Positions 8,713-19,104 of a DNA stretch of 19,282 bases are shown here, piece by piece. This DNA comes from Dimargaris cristalligena. Lineage: Eukaryota > Kickxellomycota > Dimargaritomycetes > Dimargaritales > Dimargaritaceae. A program made the translations under genes and the position numbers. The stretch's first letter is position 1. Every line of letters begins with the position of its first letter. The stretch spans positions 1 through 19,282 of the forward strand of contig JANBQC010000538.1 of the NCBI GenBank assembly GCA_027576995.1, written 5' to 3'. A model generated the notes under the pieces. The model was not told the DNA's origin. It saw only the letters and a list, made by a program, of their open reading frames with translations, and did no database searches.

Positions 8713-10314
8713 CGTCAATGGACCTGATTTTGGTGAGTGTATGATGATTCACCTAATCATATTGGCATAAGCCCCAAGCAGCATGCTCACCTCGTAAGTG
8801 GCAGTCGGTAATAGTCAGCCAATTTTGATTGGCTTCTATGCTCACGAGTACAAGAATCTATTCCAAAATGTTTCACCAAACTCCTATTGGACTTCAGTGA
8901 TAATAGGTTGCACGCCTGGGCAGCGGGGCCATATGATCTCTTTACGGGGATCCGCCGCCAAAGCCAGACATTTGGGTTTGATTAAGGTCACCCGGAGATG
9001 GCTAGGCGGGACACTTTTGCCTAAGTTGTTGGAACTCAATATATGCAGTACCATAGCTGCCAAGGGTTGCCTTTACTCATGTCACTTTGCTGATCATAGT
9101 ACCATTTAGATGATATTTTAGTTTGTTCATTAGCCCCTCAGATTATATTACACGTGAAGGATGAAATGGCAAGTACTTGTACTTGGCTTTCCAAAGCCGA
9201 TATCCGTGAGTTTCGGATGATAACGGGGGGGGGGATCTTTTTAGTAAACTCCTTCAGAATGTCCATTGGCCCTTTTGATTTGGGTTTCCCTTGACCTATG
9301 CACTATAGACGTTATAGTTTTGGTGGGGGGAGGACAGGCATGCACCGGTGTTTTTTCCTGGTCAAACGCAGTGTGATACAAGTGACCGCTCACTTATCGC
9401 CGCGGTTTATATGATATGGCTCGAATTATTGATGAATGGATAGGGATTTTTTTTTCAAGAACACTTTAGGACCACATTCAATTGAGATAGGAAGGGACTT
9501 TCAAGCCAATATGGATTTCGGTCATGCTAATAAATTGTTGGCCGCTTCAACCTTTTCCACCTGTCAGTTGGTGCTGTCAATCGAAGTTGTAATTCCATAA
9601 AAGGGACCAGGACCAGTTGGTTTTGCACTTGAGGGCGGTTACTTACACATGGTATAGTTAAATGGCGTTTCCTTGAGCAGGCATATACCCAGGGGCCGAT
9701 TCCTGTTGTTCAACGGCTTCCTACTACTCCTTTGGTATATCTGTGGAACTACACAAGCCGCCTCCGTCCCTCTCCCAATGAATGTGCTGAGCTTTACTTA
9801 AAAAGTATTACACTATGGTTTCCCCGTCTGTATAATCGGGTTACATTTGCCCCAATTTACTTCTATAAGTAATCCTCAACTACTAGTAATTACAAAATCT
9901 ATACTGTGAAAATTACTTTCCTTTTTTTCAATTGGAGGTGGAGGGGGAGGGGATATTCCAAATCTTCATTAGGGTTAGAGGCTTAAAAAATGGTTACACT
10001 CCCTATTGACAGAGTCGAATCGATGGTGGACTTGTCCGACCGCCACGCTTAAATAGCACCGTTGGATTCTAATCTAGCCCACTGAGAACCGAAAGATTGT
10101 ATATTAGTTACTATGGTCTTAGTAGCACAGCAGGCTATCTATAGAGTCTGTTTTTTTTTCTATAAAAAAATACTCGATAATGTTTTGCTCCAAAGTCTTC
10201 GCCATCGCCCCTATCAGGAAGCTACTGGTTGACCGATTCCCACTCTACGCCGGCCCTCTATGGCCAGCCACTATAATTGTACTTCCCTCTGTGATAACAT
10301 ACCTTTTTCTCGGA
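8713..10314. other. Intergenic region without a supported gene
   Basis: About 1.6 kb in which CpGs reappear and no gene can be supported. A 103-codon frame at 8798-9109 begins with GTG, not ATG. A run of ten G at 9225-9234, several T runs and an AT-rich hairpin at 10144-10175 are the only structured elements I see. Confidence 0.6.
10144..10175. repeat. AT-rich inverted repeat
   Basis: GAGT followed by a T run (10151-10159) is mirrored by an A run (10164-10170) and ACTC (10172-10175). The two halves can pair into a hairpin with a small internal bulge. It lies about 140 bases upstream of the TATA box of the second secreted-protein gene. No role is evident. Confidence 0.4.
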
Positions 10315-10322
10315 TATAAATA
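10315..10322 (+). promoter_or_regulatory. TATA box of the second secreted-protein gene
   Basis: TATAAATA lies about 160 bases upstream of the ATG at 10481, nearly the same spacing as for the gene at 2201. The sequence between is pyrimidine-rich, as expected of a fungal initiation region. Confidence 0.5.
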
Positions 10323-10480
10323 TTAGTGTGTTCTCCATCTTAACTTCTCTATGCAGGGTTTTTATACCTATTAGTTCATTATCCGACCATTTAATGTGCC
10401 GCCCTGTAGCCCACCACTAACCGCGTTTCGCTGTTTACCATTTCTACTCTGGAATTACCTACCTGGTCTTTCAACCAAAA

Positions 10481-11979
10481 ATGAGGTTATATTCCGTATA
10501 TATTGCCTTGATTAGCCTGGTGATAATCAGCTCAACCATTGGGTATCCCCAACCCGGAAATACAGCATCCAACTTACGGAGTGAATCGGAATTGTATCCA
10601 ACCGGGCATACCCGAAATGGGGCCTCAACTCACACCGACTCTCACGTCGATTCGGAACTCGATAACGGGTATTTGGAAACCATATCCACCGAGGAAGGGT
10701 CGAGTGAATGTTTGAAGGTGATTTATGCTCCGCAATTTGAATTCGAAGATATGGTGAGCGAGATGTCTCTAAGTGAATTCCGAACTATGGTCGAGATTTG
10801 TGATAAATACAGTAGCGACGTGTTAAATACCCACCGATTCCAAATACTTATACAGGTTAGTAGGCCAACCACCTCATTTATTGATATTCGAAGCGTACCC
10901 ATATCACTCTGGCACATGCTATCCTTTATTCGCCAGACCCAACAATTAAAGGTGTCTGCTCTACTATACATCTGTTCAACGCTTACTTCCCCGTTTTCGG
11001 AGTACAGCTGGCTCCTATTCTAGGCGTAAGTGATATCGATGCCCATGTTCTCCGCTCCCTACTTCCCGTACACCTCCAAAGCCTGATGCTAATGCACGGA
11101 TGGATGTACACCCAGCATGAAGTAAGACACGAGTTGGCCTCGATATGTCCCGACGGAAGATGTACGATCCAGCAACTCGCCGGGTTCCGCGACTCGAGTT
11201 TCCATATGAAACGGCTTAGCCACCTTTATCGCGAGATCGCCTACGTCGACTATACCCGGCTCAACGGTGACCAGCGACGCGTCCTCTTTCCGCTCGTCGA
11301 CGCCCTGGCCCAACTGCCCGCCCGCTGGATTCTTCAATTATTGGACCGACTCCGGGCCGCCGTCACCAACCACCCCGGTTTACTTTTGGCGGCGTCGGGG
11401 GTCGAGGAAAACGATCCCTTGCTGGGACCCCTGGTGGCCGGTATCCGGGGCGTCGGATCTAAAGCCCTCCATGACGGTTTGATCAACGAACTGCTGGTCA
11501 GTACCAGTGCCGTCCTAGCGGTCACGGGCCTGTTTCCTAAACTGCAGCAATTGGCCGGGCTTTTAAAGCGGTGGAACCCCGGACATCCCCTCCCCGGCGC
11601 CCATTTCATCGGGTTGCTCGTCTTGGAGTACGGTGGTCCCGCCTTCCGGGACTGGGCCGTGGCCTGGTTGGGTCGGTTCTCGGGGTCCCGGTACGCTGCC
11701 CGGCAATTAGGCTGGGACCAGGCGGCCGGGTGGTTGCCTCCGGACCATCACCCCACCGGGGGGTCAACGGCGCAGTGGCTCCTCCGGGATTTAACCGCAG
11801 CAATGTACGTCTACCCCAGCCGGCATCGCAACGGCGCCGCAGCCCTGTGGATTCGCGTACGCCGATCCCCCACCCAAGGACTGCTCCGGAAAGATAGTCA
11901 ACTGTTGTTTGATGACGTTTGGTTTCCCCAGGACAGGGTCCAGTCGTTACTGGATTCGGTAGGACTTATTCTTCCCTAG
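10481..11979 (+). CDS. Secreted orphan protein, two exons, about 448 residues
   Basis: The preferred model is exon 1 at 10481-10855 and exon 2 at 11008-11979, with a 152-base phase-0 intron (donor GTTAGT, acceptor AGTACAG), a size matching other introns here. The ATG follows an A-rich context and opens a signal peptide, MRLYSVYIALISLVIISSTI, probably cleaved near Gly21. The mature protein has a serine/threonine-rich, polar N-terminal part (residues 22-75), then a largely helical, arginine- and leucine-rich part. Four cysteines are visible (77, 107, 172, 177), the last two as CPDGRC. I recognise no domain. The first exon is near 45% GC, but from about 11145 the coding sequence becomes very GC-rich (44 of 60 bases in 11641-11700 against 25 of 60 in 10741-10800). 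Alternative splices (a 38-base intron ending at 10893, or a 56-base intron 10952-11007) also keep the frame, so the junction region is uncertain. Confidence 0.72.
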
Positions 11980-12474
11980 CGGCTAAGCGTTGGCTTGCTA
12001 TGTTTGTATTACATTAGGCAGTTATATTAAGTGCCGGCTGCCCCCAACAATGGTCTATAAATCGGAATGGGGTATAACGTATGTGGGTGGGTGTATATAT
12101 AGATAATGAATAGTCGCATTGGATACAAGTGGACAAATCATTAACGGCAGATTCCGCGGTGGGGTTTGGTGTGGACCGGAAATGTGATTGATTCCAGAAG
12201 GTGGGTGGGAAACACGGTCTCCTTTTCCCCCACACTTGTGACCTGTAAGGTGCCGCTGGATGGTGGTTACCCAAAGGTGCCACTCCCTCACTCCTCCCCT
12301 CTCAGCCTGTTGACCTGTCATTATTTACCTTTCTGGAGTCCGCTGCCGGTTTGTACCTTTCATATATATATATTTTTCACCTTTCATTCCACCTATTCTA
12401 CTACTCTTGCCCATTTCACCTTACTTTGAACCCCATTCCCCCCCCTTCATTCAACCCTGGTTTCGTCTAGCACT
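11980..12474 (+). promoter_or_regulatory. Intergenic and promoter region of the HAD hydrolase gene
   Basis: This 495-base stretch separates the secreted-protein gene from the HAD gene. A TATAAAT occurs at 12056-12062 and an alternating TA run (about 12361-12373) lies some 100 bases before the ATG at 12475. The last 100 bases are strongly C/T-rich, typical of a fungal transcription start region. I see no gene here. Confidence 0.4.
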
Positions 12475-14225
12475 ATGAGTCGAGGCACCGGAGCTTTGCG
12501 TCGCTATTTGTCCGTGGGGTCGACCACTCCCCAGGCCCTGGCAGGGGGAAAACCTGACCTGTCTGGCCGAATGAGTGACCCGACCACCGTCCCTCCGTTT
12601 CAAGTTAAAGGGGTCGTCTTCGACGTAAGTGTGAGCGCTTCCCAAAAAGGGCTAGAATACACCCCCCCTTTCCCCCCTATTATTTGTGATTTTCGTCACG
12701 CAAAAGCTTCCCACCAAACTAACCACCGGGATATTTGGGACGGTCAATCGGCTATATATCGCCTGGACCCTTTATACCCTTTTTTGGTCGTGTGCCAATG
12801 TATTGTTAACTTCTGCTGCTCCTCTCGTAAAATAGATGGACGGTACCTTGGTGACGCCCATGACGGTAAGTGCCTTCGATAATTTTTATTTAAAAATACT
12901 TTATTTTATTTGGTATAGTTTAATATGCTGTGTATTCGGCGAGACTACCCATCTCCTGGAACTTGAACAGTGGTGTGGTCTTGCGCTTGTTAAACTCTGA
13001 ACGACACCTCAGGAGTATAGTTAGTATAGCCAGCCGTCGATACAAGTACTAATCTATGTATATTAATTATCGACACCATTTATTTTACCCATTCCCAGGC
13101 GTACTTGCGTGAAATGAAGACCACCCTCAATATCCCCGAAAATCAGGACACGCTGGGCTACATCCACAGTCTATCCGAACCCGCTCGTTCGAAGGCCGAG
13201 GCTGTCATTGTGGAAATCGAAAATCGGGCCCTGGAGGAAATGCAACTCCAGCCAGGTAATATCAATGATGGATTTTACGACCTTAGTTAAACTATGGAGC
13301 TTCAACCTGCAGTGCTATATCTCTCAGCCATACCGGGAATCTCCATGACCTTTTTTTAACGCGAGTGCATATTGAAACATGTTGCCTCTGACTGCACATA
13401 CATATATATATTAGGTCTCCCCGAACTACTCAAGTACCTCACGCAGCAGGGCATTCATAAGGTAATTATTTCGGGGGTTTTATATCTCCTATCGGATTTG
13501 AGCGGGGCTACTATGGCATGTTGATTTCATTTTAGGAGCTAATTAGCCTAAAAACGTAGTTTAACACTGATCTCCTCCTCTCCAACCGATAATTTGGACT
13601 AATATACTAAGGCACTCCCCACTCCTCTGCCCACCACATACCTGCTCACTCTTTGGCATATTTTTACCAACAACTCTACTATTTGACCATTAACTTGTCC
13701 AGGCCATCTTGACGCGCAACAATGTTAACTCGGTCAACCATATGGCCGACAATCTGTTCCCGCTCCCGGTCCCTGGTGAGCCGCATCCCTTCCACTTCGA
13801 CCCTATTCTGACTCGATCATTCCAGCCCATCAAACCCGATCCCGCGCCGCTCTATCATATCGCTGAACAATGGGTACGTTTCTTTAATTTATACACCCTA
13901 TGGTAGACAATGAGGATGGATAGAGATGTTATACCCAGTTTTCTTATACCTCAAAAGTACTCAACATACCGACCACTCTTTTAATATATATAAATGCATC
14001 CTTTTGGTCATATTAAAATTACAGGGAATACAACCCGAAGAACTTATGATGGTGGGCGACCATGCCGACGATCTCAATTGTGGAAACAACGCCGGCGCCG
14101 TGTCCGTCCTCCTACTCGACCAAGTTAACCGTAAGTTCGTCCCGCTGGCCGATTTGGCCGTTTGCTCCCTGGACGATATCATCGACTTTCTTCGGGACGG
14201 ATTTATGTTGCATCACAAAAAGTAA
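12475..14225 (+). CDS. HAD-superfamily hydrolase, predicted phosphatase, six exons, 251 residues
   Basis: Exons are 12475-12624, 12836-12865, 13099-13255, 13415-13461, 13703-13873 and 14025-14225; all introns have GT-AG ends, frames join throughout, and the total is 756 bases. All four HAD motifs are present. Motif I is FDMDGTL, with nucleophile Asp50 and acid/base Asp52. Motif II is AILTRNN (Thr132), motif III is IKPDPAPL (Lys172), and motif IV is MVGDHADD (Asp197 and Asp200/201). The small helical cap between motifs I and II, including MKTTLNIPENQDTLGYI, resembles the conserved fungal HAD family that includes yeast YOR131C. Family members use an aspartyl-phosphate intermediate with Mg2+; the substrate is unknown. 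The first 25 residues (MSRGTGALRRYLSV...) are basic and lack acidic residues, so a mitochondrial presequence is plausible but inferred. The second exon is only 30 bases. Confidence 0.93.
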
Positions 14226-14524
14226 ATATGATTAGGAGTGTATCCCGTGGATGCCCGGTATGAAATAATGGCCATCGGAAGGGGAATGGCGAACTTTCGC
14301 TTATATATCGATATCTATAAATATAAATATCCCGCTAGTGGGTATTTGATTCGAAAATGTCACTTGGGAATGATCGCAGTGGTAAATATAGTACCGTAGA
14401 GTGCACCTTTATAGAATTATTAGACATGGCACCCTATTGGAGAAGGCGAAGTAAGTATCCCAACGTCGCAGCGATTCCAAGAAGGGAAGAAAAAAAAAGG
14501 GAGGGGGGGCTGAAAGTCGGACTA
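14226..14524. other. Convergent intergenic region
   Basis: The HAD gene ends at 14225 and EFM4 ends at 14525 from the other side, so these 299 bases must hold both 3' ends. No perfect AATAAA was noted on the plus strand, though an AATAAT lies near 14266. A purine run at about 14480-14510 precedes the EFM4 stop. A plus-strand frame at 14357-14668 overlaps EFM4 antisense and is not supported. Confidence 0.5.
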
Positions 14525-15557
14525 TTATTTCTGAGTATGAGTAGGTTTGGAAGGGTGTTTGGTAAAGGCCACGGTACAGATTTTCTGGCCCTGTACTCCG
14601 CCAAAGGTGAAGGCCCGGTAGGGAACGTGGTCGTGATAAACCAAATGGTCGCTGAAATGGCGCTGTAATTCAGCCTGGGTCCAGTTACACGACGTTATGA
14701 GTAGCACGCCGTCGTCCTTGAGGAGACGCAGTACCGCTTCGACGTAAAGCTGCTTAGGATCGCGTAATTCGACCTCCGCGGCCGCCGAGACCGAAACCGG
14801 AAGGGGTTCGCCTAGACTGATAGCATCGAAAGTACCCTTGTCGAGCACCACATCGGCCAACCCAGTGGAATTGGTCGTACCGGCAGCGGCGCTGCTGGTG
14901 GTGAACGACGCCGAGACTTCCGCAAGGAACCGATCCAAATCCGCCCTTTGCAGCATATCCACTTGATGGTATTGAATAGGACTTAACTGGCCCAGTTGGG
15001 TCGTGGCGATGGTCCGGGCCAATGCCACGGCCCGTTCGGAGTAGTCCAGGCCGTGTAACTGGGTATAATCCCGGTCGGCTAGCTCGAGGAGTAGGTGGCC
15101 ATTACCGCAACCGAGATCCAGGATCGTAGGGGACGTTGCTTGGTTAGGGCGGTGGGTTTCGAGCCATTCGACCATCTTTTCGACACTTTCTTCGCCGAAC
15201 CAAACTTCACCAATGTCACCGTGGTCGTTGAAGTTGGTGACCTCCCGGTCGTAGGCATTATCCCAGCTGGTAAACGAGCGAGAGAGGGGTGCGGGGAAAA
15301 TACACGAATAGAGCGGTTAAGAGGGGATATAGTGGCATTTCAGGCAGCGGTGTTCCGAGAAACGGGTAAGCAACCACCGCCTGGTTGGCCTGGGTATTAG
15401 ACCCTTCCCGCCCTCGACCGCTTTCGGACAGAAATATAAGACGCGGGGGGTGAAGTAGAACAAGTAAACACCCTAAAGGTGCTTTATTGAAGTGCACTTA
15501 CTATTCCCGGGTACCTAGCTCGGAAGGACCGAAATCGCTCGAGTCTTCGAGGGACAT
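14525..15557 (-). CDS. EFM4: EFM4 / METTL10-type eEF1A lysine methyltransferase, 265 residues
   Basis: Exon 1 is 15557-15502 and exon 2 is 15266-14525. The 235-base intron (15501-15267, GTAAGT to ACCAG) splits the tyrosine codon in ELGTREYW, a hallmark of the EFM4 N-terminus (SxLGTxxYWDxxY). Next come FNDHGDIGEVWFGEES, then the SAM-binding motif I ILDLGCGNG (about residues 67-75), the acidic loop HGLDYS (Asp93), LDKGTFDA (160-167) and the diagnostic TSCNWT (210-215). Near the C-terminus is FTFGGVQGQKICTVAF. Length is normal for the family apart from an Ala/Ser/Thr-rich insertion around residues 136-154. Known orthologues (yeast Efm4, human METTL10) methylate one lysine of eEF1A in the cytosol. 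The frame is open further upstream but has no ATG before 15557, which fixes the start. The gene is convergent with the HAD gene and divergent from RTF1. Confidence 0.95.
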
Positions 15558-16505
15558 GGGTTGGAAGCGGGGGTAAGGAAGTATTAGAGAGAGGGGGTAA
15601 GGCGGCTCGGGTTTGTGAATGCGGGCAACAGGACACGAAAGAGGGCAGAAGGAGAGATTCCGAAGGAATAAAAGTAAGTCCGAATAGAATTGACGAGAAG
15701 GCCTGGAGAGTTTGCAGAAAAAAAAACACCCCTCTTTCAAGGATACTTCTATGTCTTTTAGTGGAAGAACGCGATGTATCTAGACGGTCCTTCTCCTTAT
15801 AATCTCAGGTTATGTCAGTGTAGGCTTTTGGGTTGTCGTCATGGGAAAAGCTCCTTTGGCTCCACTCCGAGCCTATTCTTTCCGAGTCCATTAGCTAACC
15901 CCTTCCAGGGTCCGGTGCCACTGCTATGCTGCCAAAGTAAAGTATACATAGGGATATGTTGACGGAGTACCGGCACTAGTAGGCCGATGTACTTAAACTA
16001 GCCCTCGGACAAAAACTACTAGGGCCAAATAGCGACTAATGAAAAATGACCCGAGTCTAGCCTAACAAAGGTGCTTTTATTCCCAAGGACTACTATTATA
16101 GTATGCAATGGGGGGACGCAGCCGTGGCACTGACAGTAAAAGGTTCCCACTGAAGGAAGGTCACGAACGCGTTCCCTAGTTCAAAAAAAGAAATCACCAT
16201 CCTTCCCATACAACCCACCCACGAAACGACAGCTCCTTGCAGCAAAGGTAGGTTAGTGGAGACACCTCTATTCTTTGGTTGAATCGCAGTCTCATTGGCT
16301 CTCCTTTCTACAACAAGAGTCGTGCTTGGCTTATTTCACCTAAACTATATACTCCTCCTCCTTCTCATTATTACCTTTGGCATTTCCTTGTTCATTGGCT
16401 TTACACATTCCTACTTCGTTTATCTTCACTGTTTATTAGATTCACTCCTCTCCATCTACCCCGTTTTTCCCACACCACGCGGTCCACCAGCCCTAATAGC
16501 CCAAG
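15558..16505. promoter_or_regulatory. Divergent promoter region between EFM4 and RTF1
   Basis: This 948-base stretch must contain both promoters. Near EFM4 the minus strand is pyrimidine-rich (15558-15740); near RTF1 the plus strand is pyrimidine-rich (16270-16500). Both fit fungal leaders. Hydrophobic frames in these tracts start with GTG or TTG and are products of T-rich sequence, not genes. I saw no clear TATA box for either gene. Confidence 0.45.
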
Positions 16506-19104
16506 ATGGATGACGATCTAAACGACGAAATCCTGGCCCTTTATGATGGTGGCGATGGTAACCGTCACCGCTCGCGTTCGTCTAGGTAGGTTCATTGGCC
16601 TAGTCTTACTACAGCTGCATCGGAAGATTGCTTTAACTAGTCCGCTATAGTTCATACCCAGAAGAGCCGCTTGCCCTCGTCATCACTCCCTAATGAAGGC
16701 CAACCAACGGTGTTGGCAATGTAAAACATTACCAATAACCCAGCTATTCCAGACCCCCCCCCTACCCATCATATACATATACCCTCATGTGTATACCCAC
16801 CATGATAAGTACTATCCCCTTCTTTACTTATTCCCAACCTTTCCTCGACTTGTTTACCCCTACTCTGGCGATAGGCAACACCGCCATTCGGATTCCGGCC
16901 CCGATGGGGCTGATTCCGGATCAGGCCGTGACGGGCATCGCGACAGACATCGCCACGCCTCCTACGACGACGACGATGATGACGATATGGATATTGATAT
17001 CGGGATGGATGATGGTCCCCGAGGCCATGGTCATGGCCATGACGACCTAGACGGGTATGGCCCCGACCTCATGGGGGACGAAGCCGACCGTCGCCACCTG
17101 TTAAGCTTACCCGAAGTTGAACGTGAGCGAATCCTTCATGAACGCGCGGAACGCCAACAGGAACTGCAGGAACGCGCTGAAGTGCGTCGTAAACTGCGGG
17201 AAGGTCAGCAACAACAGCACCACCATCATCGCCACCACGACAATCTGGCCTATGGGGGTGAGGACGAAGATGATGATGATGATGATGATATGGGTGGGGC
17301 CGGCTCCTCTACCCGGCGGTCCTCCCGTACGGCCGGCGGGAAAACTGGTACCCGGGCTTCGGAAAAATCCAGGGGCCTGTCGGAACTCAAGCGGCGTCGG
17401 GAGGAACAGAGTCATGATGTCCGACGACAGCGACGTCGGTCCCCTTCTTATTCCGGCCGGGACTCGGATCGGGAGGCGGATTACCGTGACCGCGACCGCG
17501 ACCGGCGTTCGGGAAAATATAGTTATGACGATAGTGATCCTGAGGATGATCGGGATCGGCATCACCATGGCCGACCCTCCCGGGGAAGTGGCGGACCGAC
17601 TTCGACTGGTCGAGACGGCGACGGGGGTGAGCGCCACGGACGGCGGGACAGAGAGGCCGAGACCACCCCGGCCAATCTGCGGGAGCTCAACGACATCACC
17701 CTCTCGCGGGACACGCTGGTAGATTGGGCGCTCCGCCCGTACTTTGATGACACCGTGGTGGGCTGCTTCGTGCGCCTCGGTCTAGGGATGGACACCCACG
17801 GCGAACTGCAATACCGGGTGTGCGAAATTGTCGGGGTCCAGGTCGCCCGCAAACCCTACCAAGTGGGCTCGGCCGTCACCAACAAGCGACTGGTCCTGAA
17901 ACACGGGGCGTCCATCCGACCCTTCCCCATCACTACCGTCTCCAACCAACCCATCAATCACCGGGAATTCGACCGCCTGATCAATACCTGTAAAATCGAC
18001 GACCTCCCCCCGCTCGATGTCGCCCAGGTCGAGCGTAAGCGCCGGGACATTGAAAGTGCCCGTAATTATGTCCTCAGCAACGCCGAAGTCGAGGCCATGG
18101 TCCAAATGCGCCAGGAACTGGCGGGGGCCCCGTTGAACTACACGGTCGAAAAGGAACACCTGACCCGACGGTTGGAAACGGCGGAACAGGACCAGAATTG
18201 GGTGGAAGTGGACCGGCTCCAACTGGAAATCGACCGCCTCAACGACTTGATCGCTAAAACGGCGTACGGGAATACGAGTCAGGATCTCGCGGCACTGGCG
18301 GAAATCAATAAACGGAACCGGCGACTGAATCAGTCGGAGGGGCGAAAACTGGACGATGGGCCGAATAGTGGTAACCCCAGCGGGGGTGGTACGCGCACCG
18401 GCGACCTAAAGGGGACTGCTACTACTACTACTTCGGGAGTCGACGGACATGCTAACGGGGGAGGTGGCCGGGCGAATCATAATAAGAATAGTCATCACCA
18501 TGGGCGTGGAAATGCAAATGGAGGGGCGACAACTACCGGCTCCACTACTACTACTACTACTACTACGACTACTGCTGCCTCTACTACTCACCCGACTTTG
18601 AACGGCCCCCACACTCCCGCCCATCGGAAACACCACCTACCACTCCCGGCGGGGATGGGCGCAGCAGCGGCGGCAGGCACCGTCGTGACTTCTAGTATTG
18701 ATATTTTGACGGCCAGCCAATCGGGGGTGAAACCCCCCGTTCCCTTGGCCGCGATCCAGGACCAATTGCATAATCTCCATGGCCTGTCATCCCTCAATAG
18801 CCCACGGACCCAGCAAGTGCAGAGCCAATTGGTACAGAAGATGATGGAGACTGGAAAAGCCGCGCTGGCCCAACTGAAAGAGTTACAGCGGACCCGCAAG
18901 TCGCTGGCCCCGTCAGGATCAATAGTGGCGACCACTACCAATGGAAAGGGGGCCAGTGAAACCGATCAACCGGCTCTACCACCACCAACAACAACAACAG
19001 CAGCAGCAGCAACATCCCCCCTCTGTGCTTACGAACGCCATTTTGCTAGTGCGCAGTTCGAAACGCCGGCGGATTTCACCGGGTTTTTGGCCGAATCGAA
19101 TTAA
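16506..19104 (+). CDS. RTF1: RTF1, Paf1-complex subunit with Plus3 domain, about 769 residues
   Basis: Exon 1 is 16506-16585 (MDDDLNDEILALYDGGDGNR...) and exon 2 is 16875-19104. The 289-base intron (GTAGGT to GCGATAG) splits Arg27 and keeps the frame. The acidic DDDLNDEILAL start is typical of Rtf1. Next come an acidic tract (residues 58-73) and a histone-modification-type helix, RHLLSLPEVERERILHERAE (about 98-140). A Q/H tract (138-150), a second Asp run (about 156-165), basic arginine/serine-rich sequence and the Plus3 domain follow (about 295-415: LRELNDITLSRDTLVDWA, GCFVRLGLG, YRVCEIVGV, FPITTVSNQP, REFDRLI). The helical region after it is followed by a long Gly/Asn/Thr/Pro/Ala low-complexity C-terminus. 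Known role: Rtf1 binds phosphorylated Spt5 through Plus3 and stimulates H2B ubiquitination and elongation in the nucleus. The low-complexity tail makes it longer than the yeast protein. Confidence 0.95.
17269..17289 (+). repeat. (GAT)7 microsatellite in RTF1
   Basis: Seven perfect GAT units encode part of the second aspartate run. A less perfect GAC/GAT run (16966-16988) encodes the first. Both are likely to vary in length between strains. Confidence 0.85.
18544..18570 (+). repeat. ACT trinucleotide repeat in RTF1
   Basis: Seven ACT units, one ACG and one more ACT encode a threonine run in the C-terminal low-complexity region. A second mixed ACA/GCA repeat near 18985-19010 encodes threonine and alanine runs close to the C-terminus. 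Confidence 0.85.

Noticed and set aside
8798..9109. 103-codon plus-strand frame
   Set aside because: It starts with GTG and resembles no protein I know. A splice acceptor before it is not convincing.
15484..15729. Hydrophobic minus-strand frame resembling a secreted protein
   Set aside because: It begins with GTG in a poly-T stretch and overlaps the EFM4 leader and first exon in another frame. No ATG start exists.
16295..16513. Hydrophobic plus-strand frame just before RTF1
   Set aside because: It begins with TTG, lies in the pyrimidine-rich leader of RTF1 and overlaps its start codon. The leucine-rich product follows from C/T-rich DNA.
16693..16874. Apparent N-terminal extension of the RTF1 frame from an ATG at 16693
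   Set aside because: This stretch is the 3' part of the 289-base intron that happens to be open. The exon at 16506-16585 supplies the typical acidic Rtf1 start and joins in frame at 16875.
17107..17637. Long antisense frame within RTF1 (176 codons, minus)
   Set aside because: It is a shadow of the GC-rich, repeat-rich RTF1 coding sequence and encodes low-complexity sequence only.
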